From: Laetiporus sulphureus 93-53 | Taxonomy: Eukaryota; Basidiomycota; Agaricomycetes; Polyporales; Laetiporaceae | Length of the DNA stretch: 64,000 nt | Reading direction: 5' to 3' | Assembly: GCF_001632365.1 (NCBI RefSeq) | Contig: NW_024468567.1 | Location: forward strand, 47,257-111,256 | Part shown: in pieces, positions 46,761 through 58,760 of the stretch | How the letters are laid out: every line of letters starts with the position of its first letter | How positions within the stretch are numbered: position 1 is the stretch's first letter | The notes under the pieces: generated by a model | Seen by the model: only the letters and a program-made list of their open reading frames with translations | Database searches by the model: none | What the model was told of the DNA's origin: nothing | Made by a program: the position numbers and the translations under genes

Positions 46761-47202
46761 GTATGCATACATGTGTTCACTCATAGAACAGAACAGGATT
46801 CATTCAATAGCTGCCTCATTCATGTTGCACTTGCATTCATCGCTGTCGTCCATGTAGCAGATCTTGTCACCTGTAGTATTCGTCTCACACTCTTCTTAAG
46901 TGTTGAAATTGGTTTCATTTCACGTGCAATGCATTTCTGCCTCAGGCATCCAGATGATAACAACAAATCCATTTGATTAAGCACATTAGATGGTGACAAA
47001 TTATTTAGGTAAAAAGATATCTTGACCCCAATTTGAACCTTCACCCGTTGATATATTCAGAGTGTTATTGTAAGTTTATCTGTCAATCATGACAGGCAGA
47101 ATGACTGCTGAGCCAAGAATCTTTAATGGATTACCTTGTCTCTGGTTTAAACTGTGACCATGATTCAAACCTCTGCTCACTGCACCAAGCAAGCTGAATA
47201 TG
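46761..47202. other. No gene seen
   Basis: Spacer between the RRM pseudogene and KVVS copy D; no motif. Confidence 0.35.
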
Positions 47203-49380
47203 ATTCCTGAGGTACGAAGAAAGCATTTGTGCGACACTGGGCACTTAGAGCATCTATGTTACATTTTTTCATCTCCATGGGACACTTAAGCAATGCATGG
47301 AAGAGTGAACCATTACAAAGTGGTTTCATTGTCTGCCCCTGTCCTGAGGTTAGGAGAGGGATCTTTCTTCAAAGGTTTCTTACTAAGTTACATTTTGTTC
47401 TTACTCAGATTTGTTATCTTTTCTAATAAGCATACAAGCCGGAGTTTGAACCTGCATGACACGGCTGATTCAAACATGTGCAAATATTCTGAGCCAATCA
47501 CAGCACTGAATTTGCTAGGGTTAATGCCTTAAGGGCTGATGGCTTCAAAGCCATTCAAACCATTGTATTTAATGGCTTGAAAGCGATCTAAACCAAGGAA
47601 TTCAATGGCTTCAAAGTGATTCAAACCATCATATTCATCATTTTTGATGTCTTCAATGTGACATAGCAACATGAACAATCAATGAGACAACATTTTTCAG
47701 ACTTACTACAGTTTCTACTTCAGAAATGAACAATAGATCTTTACATTTTAATGCTTTGCACTTCAGTTCATCATTCTGAGCATATAAACCAAAAGCTAAC
47801 GATGCAATTGTAGTTTTCTGCCACTGGAGTACATTGATTGACCTTATTTGCCTTTGGTGGCTGAGCCACAGCTCTAAGTGTGGCTGATGGTTTTCTGAGC
47901 TTGATACATGTGTTTTTATTGCTTGAAAAATGCATGAAAGAAGAGAAGTGATAATTAAAGGCCTCATAGAACATGTTGAAGTATATAAATGATTTATGCA
48001 CAGCTTCAACAATGCATTTCTTCAATAACACTCAGTGCTGCTGTTGCTGAACTAAATAACCTTAGCAGGCTTAGATATTGTTGACAACTGGAAACCTTAA
48101 CATGTACAATAGAGTAAATTGCATGCTGATGTCTCACTTTGTATGCTATTTCCTCATTTCATCCATACAAGCAGAATAGTTGGGGTAATCTGAGTCTTCA
48201 GCCACCATGATAAATTGTTAGAAATTCTGGTCCATATTTCGACCTTTTTAAATGTTTGAACATATCACTAATACATAGTTAATGACATCTTGATGGCTCT
48301 GCAACTAGAACCACATGTGGTCCATTTTTCGGCTCAAAAAAGCGAAGATTTAAGACCACAGGATGTCAGCCATCCAAATTTCCACACTTTCAGTTGCCAC
48401 AATGCGCAAATAATACCAAATTATGACGTTGTTTGCACAATGTCTCCAACTGCTCTCAATTTCATTCCTGCAAAAGGAAAACATGTCATTTCTCATTTTT
48501 TGAGGCTCTGTGGCCTCAAAACATCATGCTTATAGTCTGGAAAATTTGTTATCTTCTGTAATGCACATAGAGCGCTGAGTTTGAAGCTGAGTTTGAATAT
48601 AATGACGTGGCTAATCCAAATAGGTACAAATATTCATGGTCAATGAGAGTGCTGCATCTGCAAAGATTATTTATTAAATCAACTGAATGCTTTTAAAACA
48701 AATAAAACATTTTCTGGTGTATGTAATGTGGCCCAATAGCATAGTACCATCTTAGTAATGTATCATTTAGCATTTTTCGGAGTTCTAACAATTTTTATTC
48801 AAGATCTATAACTGTTGCAGTCCGAGTTTTCAGCCACTAAAATAAATTGATAAGGCCTTATTTGCCTGCACTGGCTGAGTTACAGTCCTTTATGGCTTAT
48901 GTATTTCTGAGGCTACATGACAAGGATTTCTTGTATTGTACTGAAAATTTTATACAGAGACAGATGATGTTGAAAGGCATAATATTAATATATCACAAGT
49001 TATGAATGATGTGTGCAGAGCCTTAGAAAACTGTTAGACTCACATTCAGGGCTGCTGTGGCTGAACTGAAAACCTTAGCACACAGTGATAATATTGACAA
49101 CTTGAAGGTTTTGAATGTGCATATGGTATGTTGTGCCCTTCTATTTTACATGGTGTACTTGCTATTAGCAATGCATCTATCAATAATCTGTGTATGTGTT
49201 CAGCCAAATCAGTTCTAGCTATGCTGTAGTTAATCTTTCAAGGTATGAATCATACACAACATACTCAATGAGCATGGCCTCTGTGATTATAATAATTAAA
49301 AGCAGACCTTCTACTGTGAGGGCTATGAGACCTATGGCAATTTCAGTCACTGAGTATTTTCATATTTGACAAATGGCTGG
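47203..49380 (+). mobile_element. KVVS-family repeat, copy D
   Basis: It starts ATTCCTGAGGTACGAAG at 47203. It carries the family ORF (47293-47532, VNHYKVVSLSAPVLRLGEG), two or three hairpin units, TTTTTCAGACTTACTACAG, the GTGGCTGAGCCAC block (about 47858), AAAAAAGCGAAGAT (48337), TTTTTCGGAGTTC (about 48774) and a second diverged block (about 48865). It stays alignable with copy C to about 49380. Confidence 0.65.
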
Positions 49381-50580
49381 CTTTTGTAAAGGTGCTAGAG
49401 CCTTGACTCTTATCTTTTGATTTGAAAATTTGCTACAGTTTATGAACATCATGTGAAGCATGATAATCAGATTTATTGCACATAATTCACATGCATATTG
49501 CTGTAGAAAATGAAGATATGAATCAGTCTTTTAAGTAATGCAATCATAGTGCTGAATATGTTTCTGCAAACTCAGTCCTTGCCCTTCTACAACAAAATAT
49601 GTCTGTGCAAAATAGCAATATGTTATAGAATGTGATTTATGAGTGATGTTTCATGCAAATTTCAAGTAGCACTTCAAAGAGCAAAGTCAATGATACATTT
49701 TAGGGCAAATATGGCTGACAAAGGGATACACATTCTATAAGCTCAAACTCAACCTGTTTGAGAAAAAGGTAGGGTCAACAACAATTCTCTGCTAATGGAT
49801 CATGCATATATGAAGTACAAAAATCTATGTAGCAAAGTGTGTTCTATTTCTATGCAAGAAAGTGATGATTGTTCTTCATAGTGCTGAATATGTTACATTC
49901 TCTATTGATAGCAAAACAAAGGCACAGTTATCTACAGATTATGTTTCACCTATGCCATTGTTATTCTCTTTCAATGTTAAAACCTGTGATTCTTGTCTAC
50001 AGTATTGAACCAAAATGGCTCAATTGACTGGCACAACTTCATTTTATACATCTGAAAACACTATAATCTTGAACTGAAAAGCAGGAGAATGGTTGCAGGC
50101 ACATTAGATTGAAATTTCAGTTGACCTGTGAAGCATATTATGAAAAAAAATTATGAAAAGTATGACTTGAGCACGTTGCTAGACCCTTTGCTATTTATAA
50201 CAGATGAACAGAGAATGAGCTTGGTCCTACATTATATGTTGAAAACAATAAAACGAATGATCACCTGTTTGACACCTTTCACAATAGTTATTACTTAAGG
50301 TTAATCAGCATTTCAGCTCATTTTTGACACCTGTACAGTCGAAACCCAAAGTTTGAATAGCATAGTGTTATGAAAATACTATTTGTACTTGATAAAGCTC
50401 AAAGTTTGAAATAAATACTATATGGAGATACTATTTCTATATTGTATAAAGGCTGGTGCTAGTATAATCCACTATAAGTCAACAGTTACAATGCTGTATA
50501 TACATTTTGCACTCATCACTCATCTATAAAGCACATCTTCAGTGCTACATGCATAGATCATTGGATGATTTGTCCTATAG
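49381..50580. other. AT-rich, no gene seen
   Basis: No frame beyond background and no shared repeat was recognised. Short AAAGTTTGAA motifs recur around 50350-50410. Confidence 0.35.
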
Positions 50581-52786
50581 TGCATGAAGATTGATAGTTC
50601 TATGGATATCTCTGTACATACAGTCAATACACTACATGATGCAAAGAGGTATAAAGCTGTTAAAAAATCTAAGATACAAGTTGGTGCATGCAGGCAGTCA
50701 TTTAGCATATAAAGTGACATATATGTAGTAGGTCACACAGCAGGTAAGCTCAACTTGAATCAGCCCAGATTCAGAAATATGTTCATCATCACAGCATGAA
50801 ATGCTTACAGAAATGAATTAATGAGCTTGGCTATGCTGGCTCTGTCAGAGAGGCAGAACAGTGACTTCAGAAAGACTGAAGGTCAGATGCAAAGGAAAAG
50901 AAGGGAAGGGCCAAAAACATGCTAAGAATTATACAGATTTATTGATGTAACACATCTTTGAAACATCAAGAGTTTTATAAAATGTATTTCATGATTGGAG
51001 TAAAAGCTGTTGTGGCAATTTGACTTGGCATGCCAATCATGATCAAGATCAATAATGCCACAGAGTGACAGCTATAAAGTGTCATGTTATCAATGGTGCA
51101 GAGCATGTAGTGATAGATGAAAGGCAAAACCTTTGCAGTAAAACAAGGTGGCCCTGAACACACTTTTGTTAAGCTAATCAATTGTGAGAAATCAGATGAC
51201 ACTTTATACTCAATTTTGCTATGACAAACTTCACCTCTTACAATCACACAAGGTCTAACAACATGTACACTACCCTGTTTGCAAAACTAATCTCCAAAAT
51301 TGCAAATCTGATCAGTTTGTGTACAATTGTCCTTTCAGAGTTTCAGGCTTTGATGACTATGAATCACTTAGTTAGACAAAAATTTAAATCTACAGCTTTT
51401 AGATGAGATAATCAAGCTGCATTGAAAACAAAAGTTGTATAGTCAAAGATCTAACTAGAAATGCACCCATCATCTTCCACATATGTATCATGAAAGGGCA
51501 CAATATATATGTCTAAGACAATGCATAGTTAACACAATTGAGAAGTCTGAGGTCTTTTTTTGCATTGAGAACCTCATGGACACAGAAAACAATGAAAGAA
51601 GAGCAAGCATGTAAAATTGTATATCTGTTAGAAAAACAAACACAGTTTTACTGTTAGCAGTGACAATAGTGAAAAACCTCTACTGATTGCAATTGCATCA
51701 ATCATGTGAGCAGCAAGAGTGGGAAAAAGGTAAAATCTTTTTTATTGCTTGCCATATATTCAGCTTCAGTGGAGTTAAAACAGAATGAAGATACTTTTTG
51801 GTGAACACATGACAGCCTTTCCTCCATACTTAAAGATGTTCACAAATCATCCAGAGCAAGGGAACAATTATTCAGCTCAAATTGTTTTTTTAACAATTTC
51901 ACCAACCTTTTTAGCAAGGCAAAGACAAGTGTATGCTCTACGAAAGATGCAGAGATGTTTTTCATGCTGTGTTGCATAGTGCAGATCCTGTTGCATTTTC
52001 TATTACTGCAAAAAATGGTACAGATGTTCATAGTTTCTGTCCTGCTATACTTGAATGATAATCTCTCAACATTAATAATCTTAACTCTCTATCAGTGTTG
52101 CAATAGAGATGTGAAGAGAACAGATGCTTTCATTTATTTACAGAACTGGAGCCTAGAGAAAATGTTCTGTCATGTTCAGCTTCTCAAAGTCAATCAAAAG
52201 CTCTTAAAAATGGCTGCAAGCCTTTTTCCTTAGAAATCTCAGTCAGCATGTCAAACATGTCACAGATGACTGATCAAGATAGATAAAATTCATTCATCAG
52301 AAATGAAAAGCAAGTTTAGGTTCATCTTACACTATATATTGCAGAGAGTAGTATGAAAATTTAATTGTGTGATATTCTTGATTTATCACTTATCATTTTA
52401 CTTTAACAGTGAATGGTATGAGTGGTCACATATGGTTTCATGGTTGGATTATCACTAGCAATAGTTTAATGCAAGAGAAATGTACAAGTAGCTAATTATA
52501 AAGTCAAGCATATCACAGATTTAGCTTGGTGACAATCTATGCAATACTGCATTGAATTTCTCCATATTTCTATACTGTGAATCTTGAATATACTGATATT
52601 GATACATAATGTAATACATTATGATTTCTTAATCACATCAGGTGCAGTAGTGTAGCAATGATCTACAGCAGTCAAATGATTAAGATATATCTGAGACACT
52701 TATAAAGATCATAATATAAAGTATTAGCAGTTAAGAGCCTTAAATTTCAGAAATTGTTCCTGCCAGAAATAGTCCTCTTACCCAAG
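50581..52786 (+). mobile_element. Second Helitron copy, strongly decayed
   Basis: Sequence from about 50640 aligns with the helicase at 35770-36000 (AATCAGCCCAGATTCAGAAA, GAAATGCTTACAGA). 50990-51410 matches the motif V/VI region (TGGCATGCCAATCATGATCAAG). 51780-52510 matches the peptidase region. It ends with CAGAAA-TTG-TTCCTG, GCCAGAAATAGTC, CTCTTACCCAAG and T. Frames are riddled with stops. The first part of the helicase is missing. Confidence 0.7.
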
Positions 52787-53320
52787 TGACAGCCAGGATG
52801 AGGAGGGCAACAAAAGCCAGGATCAGCATTCACTAATCCTACATGATCCAGAGCAGCACATCAGGTGATGGGAGAACAGACACACATGCAACAGCAGATA
52901 CACCACCACAGCGAGAGTGAGGAGATAGGAGGGATGAGGTGAAGTGATGGTTGCGGTTGAAGAGGAGGACAAACAAGTGCCAGATTTTCCATGGTGCATG
53001 GACAGTGTGCTGGTGCACGTGAACAGCATCAACTATTCATGGCAGATGAAAACCAGACACAGAGAGCATAGTCAGTGACAGCCAGGGTGAGCAGGATAAT
53101 AAGGCCTGGAATCAGCAAAGACTATATCTTAATGAGGAGTGAAAAGATGAGGATGACAAAAAAGCAAATGAAGACAAGAGCAGCATGATCAGCTGCTACT
53201 AATCCCTCAACAATGCCAACACTAGATAGCACTGTGAACAAAATTGACTATTCACAGCAGAGCAAGAGCAGACAGATGAGAGAGCAACAACAGGTAACAT
53301 CATGGGATACCTGCATGTGG
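52787..53320 (-). repeat. Low-complexity repeat array, right after a Helitron end
   Basis: Two units start with GTGACAGCCAGGATGAG at 52786 and GTGACAGCCAGGGTGAG at 53075. Units carry GGATCAGCATTCACTAATCC-like text. Minus translation is hydrophobic and Ser/Leu/Cys-rich (LLLHVCLFSHHLMCCSGSC). The same unit recurs at 56200-56770 on the other side of the RecQ pseudogene. Confidence 0.6.
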
Positions 53321-53322
53321 AT

Positions 53323-53475
53323 AAAACATTACCATTAGCATTATAACTGAATGCACATGGATAACTCATTACCATTGATGTTACAATGAGTGCCAAATAC
53401 CTGCATGTGGATAAAGCATTATCATTAGCTTTACAACTGAATGTATGTAAATATCCCATTACCATGGACATTACA
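53323..53475. repeat. Short tandem repeat, about 40 bp x 4
   Basis: Units share TGGATAA, CATTA(C/T)CATT and (T/G)TTA(C/T)AA(C/T)TGA with one 10-bp longer unit. No coding function is suggested. Confidence 0.6.
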
Positions 53476-53526
53476 TGCATGTGACTAAAGGTTGGCGTTG
53501 GTGTAATGCATATGACATCAATGAGA

Positions 53527-56181
53527 TCAACAACACATAGAGACAACAGGAATGTGGCGTGTTGATATTATGAAGAGTGATGAGCACAGAATAACTAATC
53601 GAGCACCGATCAGCAAAGATGACACGATAGTAATACAGACAATTTTGGATGACCGGTAAAGCACAACCACAAGAATGCTGCCCCAGTCAGGGAACCTTGT
53701 TAAATCCATAAATCTAAGAGCCTGCCCTGATTGGGGGGACCTTGTAGGCTTAGTGTGTCTGAAATGACTTATGATGACAGGGTGAATGGATGCAATGCTA
53801 CCCAGCTGAGCTGAATGCTCATCTAAGCTACCATAGAGTACGATTTCCTGCATGGTGATCACTACAACATCTTGCAACAAAACAAAATATGTGTACATGA
53901 CGTTAACAAGAGCATTAGTGAGAAAATAAGGATGACTAGAGGCTGTTGGTGGATGATTTGACAAAGAGATTGTAAAAAGTGAGAATGAATGAGAAGTGGT
54001 TGAAAATGTTACCAGGGTTGTCAACAGGATGAGCAAGCCACTGAGAGAATGCATTCATAGAACTGAACACAGAAAGCAAAATCTCTAGGTATGCGACAAT
54101 GTTGTGAATATAAGCAAGTTGTCCATTATGTCTGAATGCCCAAATCTCCATAACCATGTCCAGGACTCTGAGTGTTGCTGAAGCGACATCCATCATTGGA
54201 GGTCATTTTGACCTTTGGCTAGCAGAGCATGCATGAAAGGAGCAACAAATGTGATCCAACAAAAGAAGCAGTAGGACCACCACACCTGGTTGAGTTGTCA
54301 TTGAGCATGAACGGATGAAATATATGTGGACCGATCATGGCAATGGTGGTCATCATGCTGACCAGAAGCAAGATAATGGCCTTGCATGGAATTACACACC
54401 CAACACTTAATGCAGCCCATGTGGTGGACATGAGAAACAAGATCGAAGAGGATCTGCATCTTCTGCATAGTCTGTTCAGTTCCTTGAGCTATTGGTTGCA
54501 CATGACTTTGAACTGTCAACGACTGTGCGATGGGAGATTTCAGTATCAGAGGTTGGTCAAGGTGAGAAGATTGAATGACAGAAAGAGGATCACTCTACGA
54601 GAACGTAAGTGACTGCATAATACATGGCAGTGAGTGACTGACCTGGCACATCTGTTGACAGTTGTCACATAATACCCCATTGAGATAGACCACACAAGAG
54701 TGTACATTAATGTCTAATGTGAATAATGTGATGTGGTGACAAAGCCTGGTTTCTAAAAAGTCAATCATCTCCACAACACCATGATAATGAGAATGCTCTG
54801 GGTCTTGTGAGTCTATGAACAGTTTGCAGCACCAGATAGTGATGGATCGGGAGGGTTTGCCATCCCTACCAGCATGACCAGATGCCTGAGTAAAATTCAC
54901 GGCATTGTAAGGGCCTGTGTTAATGACTTCTCAGACATGAGGGTAGTCAATGTCCTGTCCAAAACACATAATGGTGAAGATCCACTGAGACTGTTTAGAA
55001 TTGGTGTTGCACCAACAATCTGTGATTTCCTCCTTGAGATGCTTGTTTTCTTCTAGGTCAGAAGAGATCTTGCTAACAAAAAAAGGGTATGCTGAGTTGC
55101 TCAGAGATTGCTTTACAGCCATCAATGCTGTGTCACATAAAACATCCAAAAAGTGCTCCTAAATGGTGGCAGAGAGAACAGTGATCAGAATGCCAAGCTC
55201 TACCAGCAACCTGAGCACCTTCATGCATGGACAATAATCATCCTGCATGTAAAGATGGTGGCCTTCGTCGCTAAATTCTGAACCTCACAGCTTGAGCCCA
55301 TGACATGAAAAACTCCGTGCTGGCTTGATGAGCAGATATAAAAAGAAGTTAGGTGTCATAGACATTCAATTTCAAGTCAAAAAGAGACACTTGCACCAGT
55401 GATCCATGTGCTCAATGGAGCAAATCATTGGTGAGGGCAGTTAGAGGAAATATGATGATGAACATGGACTTGGAACAAAAATACGTAGCAGTGAAAAATG
55501 CCATGGTCTTGCCACTACAGGTGGGAAGGATAGCAAGTACATGCTCAGTGCCCAAGGATGACTGCACCACTTCTGCTTGCTGTGGAGACTTCCTAGTCAG
55601 ATTTGAACTCGATGGGAAAAAAAATGCAGTGATCAAACCAGATCAGGATGATGAATGATGAGACATTTGGGAGTTGAAAGAAAGGATCATGAGGGGCCCA
55701 CTTGAGTGATGAAATAAGTGAGAGTTTGTAACACATCAGTGTGACAGGCAAGTTGTCGCTTGGCAGCAGCCTGTTCTTGAATCTGCATTCATTGAATGAC
55801 AGCACTGCTCATGGCTGATGTGACTTCTTGAGCCATTGGGGCAGCCATGGTGTGCACAAGGGGGTTCTCTGCAGCAGACAACATGAAGGCTTTCACATGT
55901 GCAGGATGGGCTTGGCTGATGGCATGTTGATAGCAAGTGCTGACTCGCTGCATTTTGCCAATGTCAAGGTGCAGAAGTTCATAAAGTTAGTTTGTTTCCT
56001 GGATACCGTAGTGCTGGTTGACAACTTGTTCTCCATGGTTAAAAGATTTTTGGATGGCAAGGAGATCAACATCTTCTTTGTCAGGTGCAAACAAATCCAT
56101 CCAGACAATGTTCACCACATCAACTGTCACCAACCATGTAGGCTCATGGTAAGTTCAAAATGTCACCTGGTATGCATGTGA
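53527..56181 (-). pseudogene. RecQ-like DNA helicase
   Basis: Minus strand. An N-terminal region has NQHYGIQETNYMNF-like text (about 56000-55900). A Walker A box follows in 55636-55412: QAEVVQSSLGTEHVLAILPT then CSGKT (canonical Gly before SGKT reads Cys) and IIIFPLTALTNDLL (motif Ia). Motif VI reads FTQASGHAGRDGKPSRSITI at about 54890 (Arg of GRAGRDG changed to His). A zinc-binding part then reads CVVYLNGVLCDNCQQ, and a Cys cluster MGCIKCWVCNS lies at about 54420. Motif II and motifs III-V are not readable. The order fits the RecQ-like helicases common in basidiomycete repeats and subtelomeres. Dead by many stops. Confidence 0.65.
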
Positions 56182-56199
56182 AGACAATCATTCCAACGT

Positions 56200-56770
56200 A
56201 ATTTAAGAATCAGCATCTGCTAATCCTAGACGATTGAGATGAGTGAAAAGATAATGATGCCAGAAGAGCAAACGACAACAACAGCGACAGACCACATAGC
56301 CAGTGACAGCCAGGACGAGCAGAGTGACAAGGCCTAGGATTAGCAACCACTGATCCCAGGTGATTGGGATGAGAAGTGCAGATGAGGACTCCAGGGAAGC
56401 AAACAAGGACAAAAGCAATGTAATCAGCATCCACCAACCACTCGACAATGTCAAGAAGAAGCAGCATCATGAACAGAATCCACTATTCATGGCAGATCAA
56501 AAGCATGCAGAGCATAGTGAGTGACAGCCAAGATGAGCATGGCAATGAGGTCTAGGATCAGCATTCACTAATCCTAGGTGATCTGGAATGGGATGTCAGG
56601 AAGGAGGAGCACAGACACAAATGTGACAGTGGATAAACCACCATGGTAAGCAGGTTAATTGCGATGAGGGTGATGAGGAGAGAGATGAGGGTTGTGGTTA
56701 AAGCATGGAACAAACAAGTGTCTGACTTCCCACGCTGCATGGTCCGAGCACTACCTCCACAATTGATGCC
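56200..56770 (-). repeat. Low-complexity repeat array, distal copy
   Basis: Units start GTGACAGCCAGGACGAG (about 56303) and GTGACAGCCAAGATGAG (56521), spacing 218 bp, with a partial unit before. They are in the same orientation as 52787-53320, so the RecQ pseudogene lies between direct repeats. Confidence 0.6.
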
Positions 56771-56794
56771 ATATAGCTTAGTGTACAGTAAGAA

Positions 56795-57495
56795 ACTTCT
56801 ATGTTTTTTACATCGATGTTTTTTACATCGATGTAATTTACATGTATTTTATGTGTAATTTACAAGGTATTTTACATAGTTCCAAAATACTCATGTCAAA
56901 AATGTCAAAAAAGGGTCATCACATGCACCTATATATCAGTGACTCAGGCAGGTAAAGCTAGTCAAAAGACAAGAGTGGACTCGCAAAAGCCAAGAGACAC
57001 ACCAGGCACTAAAAATAAAGGGAGAAGCCGGCCACCTAAAACTTCGCTTCGATGATTAAATCTGATGCTCTCATTTTTCATGCAAGTGAGTGGATTGGCT
57101 CAGCAAAATCCCATGACAGTCACCAGATACTGTCAATGTGATATATAATTCAGCAGAATTGCAGCACATACTGTCAACCACTGCTCCAGTTTCTTCTACA
57201 ATGACTACTGATGGTGAAGATTCAGAGGGGCAGCCCAATGCTATGAGTACAGAGGACATGATAGTAGGGAATTTTGATTGCAGCATGCTTTAATACTGTG
57301 TGACTTTATGTCTTTTACATTTTTGACATGGTTTTGAATGTTTTTTTTTACATGTAATTTACATGTAAGAAATCACGTTCAGTGAAGTCACATTTTTGGG
57401 CACCTATAACATGTGCAGGGACTTTTTGACATTAAAAACATCATGTAAAATACTTATATGGTGAGTGGACTTTTTGACATTGTGTAAAAAACAAC
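56795..57495. mobile_element. Small TIR element candidate
   Basis: It is bounded by TGTTTTTTACATC (about 56798) and ATTGTGTAAAAAACA (about 57478). Both ends contain runs of TTTACATGTAA and TTTTTGACAT. The middle retains CpG (AACTTCGCTTCGATG) and has no useful ORF. Ends and target duplication are not resolved. Confidence 0.4.
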
Positions 57496-57534
57496 TGGAG
57501 TTTCTTGTCATATGCTAGTCTAGCTGGATGCCCT

Positions 57535-58340
57535 CTACTCTTTCCTTCCTGACCACCTCACCCACAGCCACCACCACTGTGCCTCACCCACTTCTGGCTC
57601 TATCAAGTATTGCAACACCATCAGTGACATCTCAGACCTCACTATTCTCAGCTTGTTGGGCAATGTACTCGACAGTGTAACTGGCCTCATCAGTATCAAT
57701 TATAGTGCTTTCGATGAGGATACTTGGTGAGTGCACCACGTTCATGTTCCTGGAAGGTCAATGAACAGGGGGTTGTTGCCATTGCAGGTGACAATGGCAC
57801 TCTCACATGTCGAGATTACAACATGGACACTGCATTCCAGATGCTCGATGATATCCCACAACCTGATTCATTAGAGGCACAGTCAGGCATGTTTTGCTCG
57901 ACATTCAACATGACGGGATCTGCTCTCATTTTGGACAGAGTGGACAAGGTCATCAAATGAGGGGTGTAATCATGCAGAAGCGGCCACCAAGTCAGATCCG
58001 ATGGCTCTGGCTCCCCTTCCTATGCACAATGCACTGACAAAGCTAATGAAGGGGTGAGCTCAGATATGCACATGGCTACTGCTTACAATCCAGAATGCAT
58101 GAAAGTCATCCCGGGATGTGTCTTTCTGCTGGAATAACCTGCACGCAGACATCTGGTCACCAATGTCTACCTGCCACCTCAACTGAAGAATGAGAAATTC
58201 CTCCTACTGGCAGGTGATATGACAGAAAAGATCAGGGATGAGGAAGCTCTCCAAAGTTGGGTGAATGAAGGAGAGAATGAAGGACTGCCTTGGGAAGGAA
58301 GACAATGTGCATCACAGAATGCACCACATAGTCAAGGAAG
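57535..58340 (+). pseudogene. Spliced coding remnant, unrecognised
   Basis: An exon reads YCNTISDISDLTILSLLGNV then LDSVTGLISINYSAFDEDTW. A 42-bp intron-like GTGAGT...AACAG (57727-57770) precedes GVVAIAGDNGTLTCRDYNMD and TAFQMLDDIPQPDSLEAQSG, a stop (57958), MHMATAYNPECMKVIPGCVF and VTNVYLPPQLKNEKFLLLAG then DMTEKIRDEEALQSWVNEG. Only two or three stops occur, so it decayed less than neighbours. No family recognised. It ends just before the CACTG repeat at 58385. Confidence 0.45.
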
Positions 58341-58384
58341 TGCTATGAAAAAGTGATATTACACATGATGGAAAGGATCTGTAT

Positions 58385-58760
58385 CACTGGGTGAAACAAT
58401 CAATAATTTGAGGTAAAAGATGGTAAACATATTGAAGAAAAAATTCCAATCTTTTAAGCATCTTCACTGTCAATTTGTGATAAAAGTATTTATAATATAC
58501 TTAACATCTTTTGTTGTAAAAGATGATGAAAAGGTTGAAAGGAGATTGCATAAAGTATTAATAATCATTCCTTCAATCAATTTACAATCTTTCATACAAA
58601 ACTATGATGAAAAGTTTCAAAATCTTTTTTCACTCTTTTTTGATTAAAGATGATGAAAATATTGTGACTATGTCACACCCTTGTTTTCATATACTAAGCT
58701 AGTACTAAGATATGGAGGTTAATACTTAGGTCCAGATATTAGTACTATCTCTTGAAGCCA
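58385..58760 (+). mobile_element. CACTG-ended repeat, copy 3 (short)
   Basis: CACTGGGTGAAACAATCAAT, the AT-rich block and GTGACTATGTCACACCC follow in the same order as copy 1. Only the first two or three TAGTACTA units remain before TAGTACTATCTCTTGAAGCC, a junction also seen in copy 2 near 41640. Confidence 0.65.

Noticed and set aside
53527..54054. 175-codon hydrophobic minus ORF as a membrane protein
   Set aside because: It lies in the worn C-terminal part of the RecQ pseudogene next to low-complexity repeats; no conserved motif supports a separate gene.
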